A stretch of 64,000 nucleotides of DNA from contig JAZARR010000172.1 in NCBI GenBank assembly GCA_037389465.1, forward strand, positions 5,371,501-5,435,500. The letters are read 5' to 3'. Positions 32,595-46,255 of the stretch are shown piece after piece. Within the stretch, counting starts at the first letter, position 1. Every line of letters begins with the position of its first letter. Origin of the DNA: Baylisascaris procyonis (lineage: Eukaryota; Nematoda; Chromadorea; Rhabditida; Ascarididae). Both the position numbers and the translations under genes were made by a program. The notes below the pieces were generated by a model. It made no database searches. It was not told where the DNA came from and saw only the letters and a program-made list of their open reading frames with translations.

Positions 32595-33315
32595 CTAACG
32601 CAACTGCTGCAAGCACAGCTTATTATAAGCATGGAATCTTAGAAATCAAGAGCTTTCAACTATTGCAAGCATAGCTTGTTATAAGTATGGAACCTTAGAA
32701 ATATTTGTGCTAGTGGGTATATGTCTCCAACGAAATGACGAGGTTGCAGCATTATTTTTATCTCATTCGCGATATATGCAGGACTTTTGCGTTCTCAGAT
32801 ATTGTTCTGAGTTTGGGGACATTTGCATGCCATCAAACTGTATTGCCACATCCGCAGCTCGTATTCGCGAAAAATTCAGCATCTATGAGTGTAAAATGGC
32901 AATACAGTTGTTGGGTGTGAATTTTTGGATCGCATTGAGCAGCTTGTCCACCTTGACGTTTGCTTTTATGTTAGTTGATAAATACAAGTCTAATTTTGAC
33001 TAAGATCTTTTCCTGCTGCATTTCGCCATACTATGTAGGTGTCATTCACACTCTCAGAATGTAATTCTGAATAGAGTGAGTTTTTGCTTGCATTGACTAT
33101 GCCAAATGCGAGTTGCTCCCATTGTACTTACATAGAAAATGCAGTGTTCACTGCACGTTTTAGTGTTCACTGCCATTCAAATCCGCTATCATTTGAAGCA
33201 TTCGTTTGCAGGCGAATACTAATGCCCATCACAGAACCTCGAAAATTTGGTTAGAAACATGCATTTTTTCCATCATTCAACTTAAAATGTCATAAGGCCC
33301 CAATGCAAAAATTGT

Positions 33316-33486
33316 ATGGGCGTTAGTGTTGCTTGTAGGGTGCAGAGTATGGTAATGATGCGCACGCAAAGGGTGGCACGAGCTGAGCTGCGTTCGCTGT
33401 TCACAGCTGGGCTGGCATCGTTGCCTGCAATTGTCCTCGGTTACCGTAATCGGCACGATTGCGCCACTAAAGTACTTACAAAATGA
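33316..33486 (+). CDS. Candidate small ORF or exon, 56 aa (Y copy 2)
   Basis: Array copy of 11786-11956, with alanine-to-glycine and proline-to-alanine changes in the hydrophobic middle. Confidence 0.28.
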   Translation: MGVSVACRVQSMVMMRTQRVARAELRSLFTAGLASLPAIVLGYRNRHDCATKVLTK

Positions 33487-34059
33487 AATCACTATGAATG
33501 CCATTGTTCATTCATAATCGCCGACATTGTTTAGTGACATAAGTTGTTTATTCCGGGTTATTCGTTTATTTTTTTGTTTGTTTACTAGCTTATTTGTTTA
33601 TTTCTTCAACTGTTGTAAATGTGACCTGAATAAGGTTGGCGCGTGACTGTGCCAAAACCGGGGAGCGATTAGCTATTATGCCTCTGGGTTATATTCTTCT
33701 CTGCCTTAATAAGCAATTTATTTGCATCTACCTCTTAGTAATTGAACAAAGTAATGTGGGCAATAATTCTAATAACTGTGGCAATAGAGCTATCCATCGC
33801 GGTAATGAGTAGTGCACCAAAATGAGCTCTAGACTTTTATATGCTTTAACTCACCTAGTCTTGAGAATTGAAAATGCTACTCATTCTTTGAAATTGTTAC
33901 TTATTCCTCTATAAGTGAGTGAACGAAATGCTCTTTTCGACGAATCTTGCAACTTTCGCTCTTTGTCGTAGCGTTCAGCCTCACTGAGCAAGACTAAACA
34001 TGTTCAAAGAGGTGTGAAAAAAACGCCTTGCTGGTGACACTCCCCAACTCTAGATTTAG

Positions 34060-34307
34060 TCAGTTTGACGGATGCTGTAGCGGTGGCATCGCTTCTGTTT
34101 ATCAACTTTGCTAGCCTATGCCGGTGTCGGATGATATCGGGTTTTGAAGTTTTAAAGGAATCTGTGGGATTTCATTTGCATGAAGCCTTCCACATAATGC
34201 ACATGCCGATGGTGCACTTTTGGTGGGGAGAGGAGGTCGCAACAAATAGAGGGTATAGTGCTGCATTCTATTTAAGTTTTTTTGATGACAACATTTTCAA
34301 GGCTTAA
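34060..34307 (+). CDS. Candidate exon, Y copy 2
   Basis: Array copy of 12530-12777 with four silent changes and two Gly-to-Asp changes at the C-terminal end of the frame. Confidence 0.43.
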
Positions 34308-35253
34308 TGAATTCCTCCTAAATGTGACCAGCAATCGTCATAAGGAAGAAGCGTAAAATGCAAACTCTCTTTTGCTATGAAATTTTGCTCATGTTAGTGA
34401 AATAGTATATCTATGTGGAGAGCTTGTTCTATAAATCCCAAGTTTTTCCCAAAGATCTCAGCAGTCAACTATCAGGGATAATGGGCGCTCCCTCCGCCAT
34501 CCCTCCCCCCTACAGAAAGTCTAGGTTATGTAAGTGTGGTGGCCTGTGTTCTGGAATAACATTTCCAAACCTATTCCTATCCAAAACCGTGGCACATGGA
34601 TGGACCAGATAGCTGTCACGAAATATGTATTTTGAAATATTGCCTATTATGCTGAATGATTGCTGGAATATTGAAAAAGCACATAGCAGCATATTTGCGG
34701 TATCTTTCCAAACTATTGCAAGAATTTTCATGGGAGGATCTTTCCTTGGTTATATTGGTGCGGTTGTTAATAAAAATGATTTGCGGCGTTTATTTTATCT
34801 TACTTAATCCCTTAATAGACATGGTCAACATACTATTTACCAAACTCCATCCTTGCAGTTCTCGCAATTAATGACGTGAAACTTTCGGCTAGTCATATGC
34901 ACGAATATGATAACGCCGCAATTCGCTTCTTTTTTTTTTTTTTTTGCTTAACTTGGCAAAAATTGCAGATTGGAGCATCCTGTTAGAATTTGCAAATTGC
35001 TAGAAAATTTTTCTTTTGAAACCTTCATAAGATGTTATTGTCTTTTGTTTTTGCGAATCATCAATGCATAATGTGTAAAAAATGCAACTGTGCATTTCCG
35101 TGCGTGACATCCTTTATACTCTCGACCCCTCGTGCAACGCAGACGGCTACGTGGGAGATTGAAGTGGTCAAGTGAGGGACGGGCAATTAGGGAATTTTAA
35201 GGATGGGGGGTCACTTTATTAATTAGGAATGTAAAGTGGTGTGCCCTTGCTAG

Positions 35254-35457
35254 GATGACGATAGTGGTGGAAGTGATCGGGGAGGAACAATCAATCCCAT
35301 TTGCGGGTTATCCACTTCTTCAAGAATTACCCATATCCCAACTGCCAATGGCAACGATTTGCAAACCCACTCACGAAGCTTAATTAGAGAGGTGCATATT
35401 AAAGCAGTAAAGTGCATGCGACATGTTATTGCTAAATTAAAGAGCATTGTTGTCTAA
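35254..35457 (+). CDS. Candidate terminal exon, 67 aa (Y copy 2)
   Basis: Array copy of 13722-13925. The acceptor, stop and poly(A) signal are conserved; one Asp to His change lies in the C-terminal helix. Confidence 0.43.
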   Translation, partial: DDDSGGSDRGGTINPICGLSTSSRITHIPTANGNDLQTHSRSLIREVHIKAVKCMRHVIAKLKSIVV

Positions 35458-35466
35458 GAGCACTCA

Positions 35467-35472
35467 AATAAA
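35467..35472 (+). terminator. Poly(A) signal AATAAA (Y copy 2)
   Basis: Same hexamer after the array copy of the terminal exon. Confidence 0.38.
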
Positions 35473-36374
35473 AATTAGCGTTCTCGATAAGCGCTTCATA
35501 ATTGGTATTGCTTATATGCGTTGATGCATACGATCACCATACGGCTTATTAGCATGTGGCAATCCTCGTAGTTAGTCTGTTTTCTGATTAAGCGTGTTTT
35601 ATTCAAATTGCTACGATGGCGTTATGAGTTCTAACTCGCGAACTCAGAAAACATTAGTGGTCAACTTTTTCACAAGTATATTCTAAACTATTAGTCTACT
35701 TCCGAAACTCCATTTCGTTCAAATAGGTCATGTTTTTAGTAGTCTTAAAAGTTCCAATATAATAGGAAAGTATTTGTTTTTGTTTAAAATATTTGTTTAA
35801 TATGAATTGATTCCTGAATGAAAATATTCATTTTTGGGTGAAAATTTCTTAGGCAATTGTAATTTCAATTGCTTCTATGCTGCTGTGCGAATTTACTTGT
35901 CTAAAGCGTTTTATGGCATCGTTTTATCTATGCGTATGTATGTGTGTGTACATCAGTCCAGTATTTTCAAGAAACCATTAAAGCCAGAAATAGGGAATTT
36001 CGTGGTGTGGAGTGATTTCCTGTAGCAATCTTCAAATTCACTCATCAGTTCTGTAAGGTATATGATCACTTAAAAATTTGCATGCACATGCCATTAATCG
36101 CCTCATAAAAACGAATTTAGAATATTTGCAAAGATGGTCGAGTTCATTTGGAATATGAATAGACTACTGCGCTTAAAAAAAATAATTTGTTGGTAGTGTA
36201 CGAAAATAGTTAGTCAGATGAGTGAAATTACAAACATTTTTCGTTTCCAATCGCCTCTGGAGCTTTCTTCCACTCAATGAATATTTTCCTCCTACTTGAT
36301 GTGACTTATGAAATATGCATATATACGACAACTTCTTTAGTCTCTTAGTCTATTTATTTTTTTTACCGCTTATC

Positions 36375-36599
36375 TTAATTATTTTCTTTTTCATAATAGT
36401 TTATTTGTTTATATATTGTCTCTTGGATCGCCACTAATGCACTTTTGGCAAACATTTTTTTCGTGCACGTTGTCTTATCGTGACATCGTTGACCGACGCT
36501 TATCAACCCGAAGGGTTCAGGTATGCGGCAGGTAATTGCCCACTTAGCCTTTTGATATTTTTGGGTTCCGCATGTTTCCGGTCGGCATCTCTTCATTGA
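36375..36599 (-). CDS. Candidate Cys-containing exon (Y copy 2)
   Basis: Array copy of 14845-15069, identical in sequence. Confidence 0.43.
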   Translation of the reverse strand, partial: SMKRCRPETCGTQKYQKAKWAITCRIPEPFGLISVGQRCHDKTTCTKKMFAKSALVAIQETIYKQINYYEKENN

Positions 36600-36743
36600 G
36601 CTTTACTCCTCTTTGCGACTAAACTTCATCGCATTTGTGTTTCTTTTATAGTGTTGTTTTGTTTGAAGTATATTATGCCAATACAACATTTTTTTTGGCG
36701 TCGAAATTCAAAAGTAAAAATTTTCCAAAAAACTCATCAAAAC

Positions 36744-36944
36744 CGGGATTGATGGAATAATGTCGTTCATTTTAATGCTTTCTTCAAAGTGGAAATACGA
36801 TCCTGTTTCTTCATCGATTTTTTTTGAACGTAGAGCGTCATATGACAGGTTCTTACATTCTGAGGAATTTTTCGGTGGTGTTTCTTTTGTGTCATTGCAT
36901 AGGATGTTAGTCAATTTTCTATCATAGTGGCGTTTTTCTTGTTC
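36744..36944 (-). CDS. Candidate Lys/Glu-rich exon (Y copy 2)
   Basis: Array copy of 15217-15417, identical within the proposed exon; frame-breaking changes lie just beyond the proposed donor. Confidence 0.4.
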
Positions 36945-37147
36945 TCATATTTTTACTGCTTGAACTAGTTCTTCTTAGCAATGCGGAGCAAAAATGGAAA
37001 ATGCGGAAATTTTTTTTCCTATTTAATATTCATCCATTTGTGTAATTTTTTTGTTCTCATTGACGTCATCCATTAACATTAAGCAATTAGGGTAAAAAGA
37101 GGAAACATAAATATTGAAGTTTTAAGGAACAAAAAAAAAATTTCCAC

Positions 37148-37231
37148 CTCTACTATATTCATCTCTACGTTTATCCGATTCGTTGCTGGATATAATATCG
37201 CCCTTGATGATATGATCGAATTCTACTCTTT
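37148..37231 (-). CDS. Candidate upstream exon (Y copy 2)
   Basis: Array copy of 15619-15702; the pyrimidine run before it differs in length. Confidence 0.28.
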
Positions 37232-38826
37232 GCGGAAAAAAAAAATTCCAAGCATCGCTTAGCAACATTTGCATAGTAGTGTAGATTTATGAATGCTTGA
37301 AAAATTTTGCAGTTATTTTCTTATTCGTCTTCTCTAGATCTATGAATCATTAAAACTGTTATGAATTAAGAAAGATCGCTTAGTTTTGAGGAAATTTTCG
37401 ATTGCATTGTTCCAAATTTCAACTAATAAGTTTTCATTGCTTATCGTTCTCTAACTGAATTAAATTTTGGTGATATATCATTTATAGCTGATTAGCTGAT
37501 AGCTGATAAATTATTTAGGTGATATATCGAAGATCAACTAGAAAATTTCCACTCATTTTTCAACGAGAAAATGATTGTCATGCAGAAAACAATGCTCACA
37601 TTTTTAGTGGTCCCTTTAATGGCTGAGGAAGCTATTTGGCTAAAAATAATGAAGTATATTAAGTATGTTATTCATCGGAATCATCACTTCTACTTGATCA
37701 CAATATTTAAAAAATCTAGAAATTTTAACATTTCGATAGTCAAGTTGAGCACTGAAACTCAGTAAAAATATTTTTGCCTTAAGAAACGAGAATCTTTGTT
37801 GAAAATTTTTCTGCTAAAAGCAATAAAATAACAAAAAATAATGGTGATAAAAACTCTTCTCTTATATTTTAAGATTAGTAGTAACAATGCAGAGAATCTT
37901 TCATCTGCAAGAAATATTGACAAATAGATAAAATTAGTGACAAATAATTCATGTAATATTTGAGTGTATTGTAACTATATGATTGAGTTTTCAATGTTCG
38001 TTTGCGGAGTTTATCGAAATGCGCAATAGTTAGCACATGTATTTGAATGCATAATTTTATGTGTATATGTGTTTATCTGCGCATTTAGCTAATCGTATCC
38101 AAACAGATATCAGTGACTCAAATAAATTTCGCTTCAATTTTCAACCAATATTACTGATTTAAAAATTCTGAATTAGTGATCCTAGAGTGAGTGCGAAAGT
38201 AATTGTACATTCGTTGTGTTGTTCGTTGGTTGTGAAGCTTATGTGCGAATTGTTGCAACTAGAATTCAATTTCCTTTCCGCTTTTTGCTGTCACTTATTT
38301 TCACTTGCAGAAATCATTTCGATAGAGACAAAGTTTTGCTTCCGCTGCTATGCGCTTATTGCAGCATTGCTTATTTCTATTCTGGGATGCAAATGTTACC
38401 ACTGAATGTGGCTGCAATCGTATATGGAACTCATAAAATCCCTTCGTTTCTATACTGTTGCAATATATTGATGCAACGTATATATATATTGTTTGCAATG
38501 TTGCAATTTGTGCTTGAAATCTTATACGTTGCATTATTGCAATATCTATACGATGATTTGATTCATACTGACGGAGCTTTTGTTGACTATATTTTTTATG
38601 CTTTCATCCACGTTTACATTCGATCATTGTGATAATCTATGCGAAAGCATTCCCAGTAAGCATACTTCTAAGGCGAAAGTGTTAAATTTCGATGTTTGCA
38701 TTGCATTAGTTTTGAAGTGAACGAGAGAGTGCACATTCTGTGTGCGTGATGCAATATCATTAAATTTCAAACCCACACACCTCACACTGTCTTACTAGGA
38801 GTCTATATCCTTTTTTTCGTATTCAC

Positions 38827-38897
38827 GGCCTCATCTTCTCCAATTTCGTCCTCGATTATCCGCTTCTTAACTCTGCCTAGCGTTAATATAAACCAGC
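38827..38897 (-). CDS. Candidate most upstream exon (Y copy 2)
   Basis: Array copy of 17301-17371 with one silent change. Confidence 0.28.
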
Positions 38898-39391
38898 CTG
38901 AATGCTAAGTTTTCCAAGATATATCTATGCTTGTCTAAATATTAGTTCTATCTCTCAGTTTATGCATAAACAATCGAATTGCTAAGGTATACGTGCCTAG
39001 ATCAGACTCTTTTGTGAAAAATTCTTGCAAATTTTCACTAAAATTGAGATGCTTACGGCGGTTCGGGTTCTTTCTAATTATCTTATGATCAAAGGCTTGA
39101 GTCATTCAGTTTTGAATCACTTCAGAGTAGAAGGATTCTAGTCTATCTGTTTCTTTATTGCGACATTTAGGTTCATCTCTTTGTTTTTCAGTCTTACAAT
39201 ATTCTTTCAGATTCCCTTTCTTTTCCCTTACTAGCTAACTATTTACAATTAGGGAGGTGAGCGTATGTACCAAATCATTAACTCATTCGTTAGGTGGAAC
39301 GCAGTACCTAAATAATCGCATAGGCATAGAAGCTCAATATTTGCTTCAATATTAAAATTTAGTGATTGTTTGTTCGTTAATATTTGATTTC

Positions 39392-39897
39392 ATTAAAGCG
39401 TTGTCTTGCTATTTTTTTCCATAAATATATTGATTGTCATATTGATTGTCATATTGATTGAAATAGATTTTTCGAGAGATTTTTTTTTAGAGATATCTGA
39501 AGAGCTTAATTTTTCTTATTTATTTATATATAAGACGAATTAGAAAATATCTATTAACGTGCGGGCAGATGTATTTAATGAAATATTCTTTAGTTAACAA
39601 GCCTAATAACATAGTGAACATAATTTAAGAATTTTTAGCTGATTAGCACATTACTTTATATTTTTATAGTTTCTAAAACCACTTGCTTCTTGTTATCCGT
39701 AATCGACTGAAAGAAAATTACTTCATATTTAAGTCATAAGTAGTAGTTATTTGCCTATATATGGATATTTGCTTAACGAATCTCTTCGATACTTGTCGCT
39801 TTTATATATCACAATTTCATAGATCAAAAAATTTTGAAGATGCCCTGTTACTCATTCAGCGTTATTTGTTCGGCAAGTTTCGAAGTAAGAACCCTTC
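39392..39897. other. 506 bp present in Y copy 2, absent from Y copy 1
   Basis: In copy 1 gatttc joins tatatcag directly (near 17896); in copy 2 the same bases are separated by 506 AT-rich bp, with ttc at both edges. No terminal inverted repeats or coding frame are evident. It contains a 13 bp repeat (atattgattgtc-type, 39427-39462). A deletion in copy 1 through the 3-base match, or an insertion in copy 2, would both fit. Confidence 0.8.
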
Positions 39898-39949
39898 TAT
39901 ATCAGTTGTTTTGTATTATATTCAATCGGCTTTTCATTCAAGTTTATAG

Positions 39950-40107
39950 TTGAAGAATTGAAGAGTGTTGTTAAAATTGGAAACGATAAATTGGTAACAC
40001 CCTGGGGTCATCTTCATTGCCCGGGTACAATCAATTTGTGTGACATGTGTCCAGAGACGACACATCTTGGCACTCTCATCAGTCGCCGAAGTGTGGAGGT
40101 TTGTTAG
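39950..40107 (+). CDS. Candidate exon, Cys/Trp-containing (Y copy 2)
   Basis: Array copy of 17949-18106 with two silent differences. It sits just right of the extra 506 bp of this copy. Confidence 0.43.
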
Positions 40108-40253
40108 TCTCAGGGGAATGCTGCCACTACTCTTCGAGTGATACGCAAGCTTCTTTCTATTCTATCAAAGCTTGCTCTATTGATTATTTGCAGTTTTTCA
40201 AACGCCAATAGAGTAAATGAAGCCTCAGTTTAATTAAAATAGTAAATCTGTAG

Positions 40254-40460
40254 ATGCCTATCAATTCCAGCAGGTTGGGTGACGGGAGCAGCAGAGAGCG
40301 TACGAAGGAAGGGGATCAAGGAGGGGAAGATAGTTTTGATAAAAATAAGTCTGTGGGTAGTGCTCGAGGATGGCCGAAATATTGCCTCATTGATATGTTG
40401 CCTTATTTTGATCTCATTTTAAAAAGCGTCCCATTTGCGAACTTTTCTTATGATCTATAA
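40254..40460 (+). pseudogene. Eroded copy of the frame at 18247 (Y copy 2)
   Basis: Array copy with R to T, V to F, R to W and H to Y changes and a shifted C-terminus. Confidence 0.25.
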
Positions 40461-40629
40461 AGCGTAATATGAGAAACTGTTAAAAATAGGTAACATATCT
40501 GTAATCAGGAAGTTTTTCTTTTTTGTCCTTCACCTTTCTGAATTCACTGTCGCATCTGAGTAAGAGTAGACATGTTGAGAAATGCTGATTATCAACTTTC
40601 TATTTGCCGTGCTAAGGCATGTATCGTGA

Positions 40630-40788
40630 CTAGAAATCGATATGCCCATATATTGAACAAGTTTTTATAGGAGCTTCAGCTCCATTTTCGACCTTCCCGA
40701 CGTAGTGGCTTGAATATTTCTCGTAGCCGAATGTGTTTATTTCATTCGTTAGGCTCATCGTATTTTGGTTCGGGTGCGTGGTCCGCAT
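40630..40788 (-). pseudogene. Minus frame, Y copy 2
   Basis: Array copy of 18624-18782 with three replaced residues. Confidence 0.27.
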
Positions 40789-41537
40789 TAATCGCTACAG
40801 TTGATTATAAGTCCTCCTTAGTATAAGTTTCATGTATCATATGTATTCCTGAAAATTTGGATACTGTTCAATTTATCCTTTCTACTTCCCTTCCCTCTCG
40901 AATTAACTCTCTTTCTCACTTACAATTCTCACCTCTGCTCCCCTCAAATCTACCTTAACTCTCAGTTATCTCTTTTCTACCTCTCCTCCCACTCCCCGCT
41001 TCACTTAAAGTCACTTTTGTCACCGTTGTATCCCCCATTGTTCCTCTTTCTCCAACTTATTAATTTTTCCTTTTCTTCCAATACTTCTATTGTTCTAAAA
41101 CTTACGCTGATAGTTACTAGTATCTCATCCTCCACCTTTCGATTGGCTAGTTAGATTTTTTTAGTTTCCGTTGATATTCTCTTGTCATCTCCCTTCTGAA
41201 ATCCATCCTAATTCTTACTTGCGTCTTTTCCATCTCAGCCCCCCCCCCCCACCTTATTCACCCATTGCTCTTTAATCTGTCTTTGTTTTAAATTGTATTT
41301 TTTTACCATCTCATTCCTCAAACAGAGGCTAAAATATGCTGGAAGTTTATTTGTAGCGAGCCAATTTCATACTAATTCACCGCCGTAAAATTTCACTGAA
41401 AGTGAGATCGCTTTCATATGAAATTAACAGACATGTGATTTTTTCACAACCGCTGCGCATATATTTATCTACCCCCGTTTATATATAATTTCTGAGAATC
41501 ACGTTCCGGAAAAAACGCTGCATTTTCCAAGTACTGA

Positions 41538-41711
41538 CAAGCAAGAAAGCATGGTGGTCATTGTTACGAGAAACGTGTTTCCGTCAGCTGTACCCATTTT
41601 TGCATCGATGTGATCCATCATCTCAGACTCAAACTTCGCAATGCGTCTCAGAGTCAATTAAACGAATCGAACAGTACGATTAGCTCGCAGATAAGAACAA
41701 CACCTAGGTAG
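41538..41711 (+). CDS. Candidate exon, 57 codons (Y copy 2)
   Basis: Array copy of 19532-19705 with one Cys to Arg replacement and three silent changes. Confidence 0.33.
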   Translation, partial: QARKHGGHCYEKRVSVSCTHFCIDVIHHLRLKLRNASQSQLNESNSTISSQIRTTPR

Positions 41712-42856
41712 CGAATTAGAGATGAAGGAAGGTGCTTTTTATCTGTTAACTTAATTTTGGAACATTTTTAGAAGGCACAGTTCTCGAATGAATTTTGGAA
41801 CATGAATTAGAGCAAGTATTAGTAGAGGTGGGGGGGGGGAGATGGGGTTGAGGAAGAGGGTGAGGAGGATGGAGTGTCATCTGAAAGTATATCTTTTTGC
41901 AAATTTCATATTCACTTAATTTGCAAAGTGAATATTTGCAAGTCATCGTCGTTTCTGCAAATATTTTCAGCATTTCCTCATGGCGCGTCTAGGCGTACTT
42001 ATTATATTTTATATCTATAATACATTTAAATATTTTTATTCATTCGATAATTTCGAATAAAGAGTGAGATAATTTTTTTTTTGGCGATGAAATGTATATA
42101 AATATAATCTCTATTTTCGAATGATTTATAAAATTCAATTTTGTTTGAAATTAAACATTTCTTTCATAGGTTGGGAACCTTAAAAGCCGATTAAATATGC
42201 ATACAAATTTCTTTTTCTTACAGCCGATCAAACAACTATTTTTTTGAGAACATTGAGGGCAATCATTGGTCATTATTATATTGCTATTTGATTAGTGATA
42301 TATCTTGGTGATCGTACTAGTTAGATTTCAAAAAGTCATATGTCAGAATGGCGCTTTGATCTTTCTTTAATTATTTTCTCTATTTGATATCTTTTGATCT
42401 GCATAGAGAATGTGCCTTCAAAAATATTGCGACGTTTTCTTTCATTGATGTATCATTTAGCTCGGCGCTCGGTTCGTTCACAAGTTTTTCGTTCAGTTGC
42501 ATTCTACATAACATGACTACCGTTTTTCAAGTTTTCATAGTTATTGATTAAGTAATTCACCAAAATTTAAACGTTCGCTTGAGATGTTTACTCTCGAAAT
42601 AATTCATAGTATTTGTGATGTAAATTGCTTTTACATTTTTTCTACTTATTTCTCTCTCTTTCTCTCTCAACTCCACGTCCCCCTCCCCACTTTGGCATTG
42701 ACATTCATTTTGCCAAGTTTATGCTAAGTAGTCTTCGCGATTTTTGATACGAAAAAATGAACTAGTGAAACTTTAGCAAAAAGCTATGAAGGAAGAGGAT
42801 AGATGACTTATAAATGTATTTTTTTTAGGTGTGTTCGTAGTTTTTTTTTGTATCGC

Positions 42857-43350
42857 CTAAGAGCCGGAAGGATATTTGAGTCTTAATCGAGAAAGGGAAG
42901 GGGAAACGCCATTTCCTGTGGATAGCATCACTTTTAAAATGCAGCGTGCGGTATTGATAGCTCTTGAAGCAAATCCATTCGAATGAGGATCGAAATTCAA
43001 GTAGTGCATTATCCTGACTCCGACATCATGGATACCATCTTCGACAAGGAGTAGCACTTTTCTTATTGGTCGAATAAGTACATAATACCAAAAGTTTGCG
43101 CGGAACATTTGACATTTCTAGCTAGAACTTGTAGTTGACATTTATTTGGCCGTTTAGTGATACTATCTACAATTACATGTAGACTTCCCGATCGACGGAT
43201 GGATTTTGGAGTGAAACGTAGACTTTTTAGATCGTTTTGCAGTAAACTTGTATATGCTTGATGACCTACTTGAGGCAGTATTAGGCAAATCAAGAACAAA
43301 GGGAGCTCCAATATACTCCTTTGCACTTCTATATTATTGACTTTGTGCGT
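42857..43350 (-). mobile_element. LINE reverse transcriptase remnant, minus strand (Y copy 2)
   Basis: Array copy of 20850-21345 in which the frame from the DVGV block runs further (AINTARCILKVM). Still no intact ORF. Confidence 0.65.
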
Positions 43351-45526
43351 ATTTGTTTATGCGCTAAAAGAATGACGTGGACTCTTGTGGATTTTCATTT
43401 CTATATTTGTTTAGTTTTTGATTTAGTTAATTCGAGCGCTCACTAAGGTTAAGTTGGAGATGTGAAAATATAATTCAGTTTAAGCCTTTTGTTTAACTTT
43501 CTTAACACTGATAAAAAGAGTTTTGCGAAAAAGTTGGATTGTCACTATAGAAATTCAAGCGTAGTTCATTCAAGCATAAGCTCATTCTCAGCGAATGCTT
43601 ATTAGAGAGGGTTGATACATTACTAGCTTTCTATAAGTCCATCTAATAAACCAACTCGTCAGTATATGAATTCATAGCGAAGTAATGTTGCGTATGCTAT
43701 TTCCTGCCTGCACAATTTCCTCAGTACAAATTCATTTGAGAACACATTTAATCGTTTATGGCGTTCAGTAGATTTGCGAAGTTGATGGCAAATTAAAGTG
43801 TCAGTAGTCACTCATATAGAGGACCATTAATCGGAACGATATTGGATTTAGGGGTGGGATTCTCCCGAGATGCAGATTACACCCACCTAATTTCGTTGTC
43901 ATGGATTTGTGATCCTCCACTATGCACAGACTTCAATCCGTTTAAGTACTTTTTAAATCTCCAACTCTCTCAAGTGTTGTTCATAAATACGCAAGAGTTT
44001 TAATGACAAGCATAATTCGAATAAGACCAAGGCAAATGCAACTAGGACAACATATACCGCAGTGGGTAAGGATCAACTGTGTGCCCTTTACTCTGCGTTT
44101 TCATTAAAACGTTATCGGATATTTGAAGTGAGTAGAGGGAAGAAATGAGCGGGAGTCGTGAGGATTGTAGGAGTCGTTGATTGCTAATTCTAAGTGGCCA
44201 TTCTGATTCACTTGGTAGAAGGAGGGATTTAAGATTTAAAATAATTTTTAAAAAAATAGGGGCGTGGTAGGAGGTGTCAATGTGATATCACGACTAATAG
44301 CATAATACACACAGTAATGCTTTCTTTGTTTAACTTGATTGACTCAACCCATCGTACTAATCTATAAAACATCGCTTTTCTTTAGCTGTACCGCTTCAAA
44401 ACCACCATAGGAATAGTTGGACGTATACACTAATGACTTTACTATTATTACGCGTTGCAAATATGAATTTAAATAAGCGCATAATAAACCTTGTCTCATT
44501 TCATCATTGTGGATTCAATAAGACACTTCTTTTGCATTTTCCTAGTAAAAAATCGTAACTTCAGGAAAAACTTCCCACTCTGCATACTTGAAACCTTTTT
44601 TGCCTCCATTTCAGAAATCCTTTCTCTGTTCAACATGGTTTTGTAACCCCATCCCTACGTCAGGCCTTCTCTTATAGCTGGCATATTAATAGCGTTCGGC
44701 GCCTCAATAGCTGCATTGCATATTGTATTTTCTTAATTTAGCACGATTTTCGTTCAGCATTACAATGAGAGCATTGTATATCGAAACCACTTCCAGTATA
44801 GCGATTGCTTATTTGAGATGAGGCATGTTAATGCTGAAGCTTTAAACTTAAATGCACCTTCTCCCGGCTTAGAACGTACCATACTGTAAAGACAAGGGAA
44901 GAGTCAAAAAGGGCTGGTTTTGAAGTATTTTTATTTGAATCGCTTTTCCGATTGCTCTTTTTCGCAAGACAGTCCATAGTGCAAGGGGGCACGACTAGTG
45001 AACTATATCAGTTGAGACTTGGAAAAGCAAATGCATCACTAGCATTGGCAACACGACTCGCTGTTCCCAAGAAAAGGAATGGAATATGGATAAAAGGAAT
45101 TTAAAAATCAATCTTCCCTCTCCCTCTCCTTTAGAGGGTAATCATTGAAAGGTTTTGCTTTAAAAAAAGCATACAGATATCATTTGCAAATAGTCCTTCA
45201 CTAGAAGGAAATGGGGTTAAGTTTAATTGTTGCAACCTTGAAAAACCAGTGAAAATGAACGGAGAAGAGATTTTTGAGGTCATTGTTATTTTCAAGAAGT
45301 GTTGAATTTTACTCGTTGCAAATAGTTTTTCTTTTTCATCTTTATTTGTAAAGGTTCCTCAAAATTCTATCTTTGCTTTTTCTATCTATTTTTAATCGTT
45401 TTTATCCTTCATAAGTTCTCAGCATTTGTGAATGTCATTCCTTTCATTCGTCCTATGCGATGCTTTTATTGCGTGAAAACCTTTGTAACCCTATCTTTAA
45501 ATGCGATAAAATACGAGTGATTCTGT

Positions 45527-45674
45527 TATAGTTCTCTTTTTTTTTATTTTTCTTTTCAGAAAGTATAAAAGTTGAAGTGAGATTAGATGAAATTATAATA
45601 TCTAACTCGTCCATTTCTCTGTTATTTCCTTGTCTTTAGGTTCATCTGTATGAGGAGAACTATAACAGAATCAC
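45527..45674. mobile_element. Inverted-repeat element, copy 3 (148 bp)
   Basis: Third array copy. The termini at 45527-45546 and 45655-45674 are unchanged, and the interior is a little shorter. Confidence 0.5.
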
Positions 45675-46118
45675 GTTTGCAATCTTGATTTAAAAAGTTC
45701 TCCTAATTAGTCATTTACGTTATATGCTCAGCATTCTTGCATTAACGTGTTGATTGAGTAATGGTATAGAAATTGGTATGATAAGCGCTTTTGCATTCCA
45801 CTCTTCTGAGCAAAAAGTTTTACAAATCGCCAACAAATTATACTTATGCAAAATAATACCTCCATATCCCACTGTTCGCATAAGTCAGCTGCGGAATAAA
45901 AAGAAATTATTTCTTTTACTACTCGGTTTATGTAAACTGAAAAACCAAGCTTTAGCAAATGTTTGCAGCTCTTTTCCACCTTTAAATATCTCTACGTTCT
46001 TTTGCAGTTGATCAATGAAAGACGTTGTAGTGGTCATACTGAAGAGCAAACTACACCCACCACACTTTATAGCCATTAGTCAGCGGCCACTTAATTGAAA
46101 TTTTCGAGCAGATAAACT

Positions 46119-46255
46119 GCATGCGCATTTGTACGCATACGCTTACACATACGAGAGCATACACGCACATGCATAACACACGCAGGCAGACACGCATACA
46201 CATATAAGCATATGCGCGCATACACTAGGCACACAAATATTTGCACATGCACACC
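46119..46255. repeat. CA/TG-rich alternating tract, copy 3 (shortened)
   Basis: Array copy that has lost about a dozen bases of the cacatac repeats near its right end, as expected for slippage. Confidence 0.7.

Noticed and set aside
32425..32616. Frame encoding long Tyr-Ile repeats (also 61828-62010)
   Set aside because: Produced by reading through TA microsatellites.
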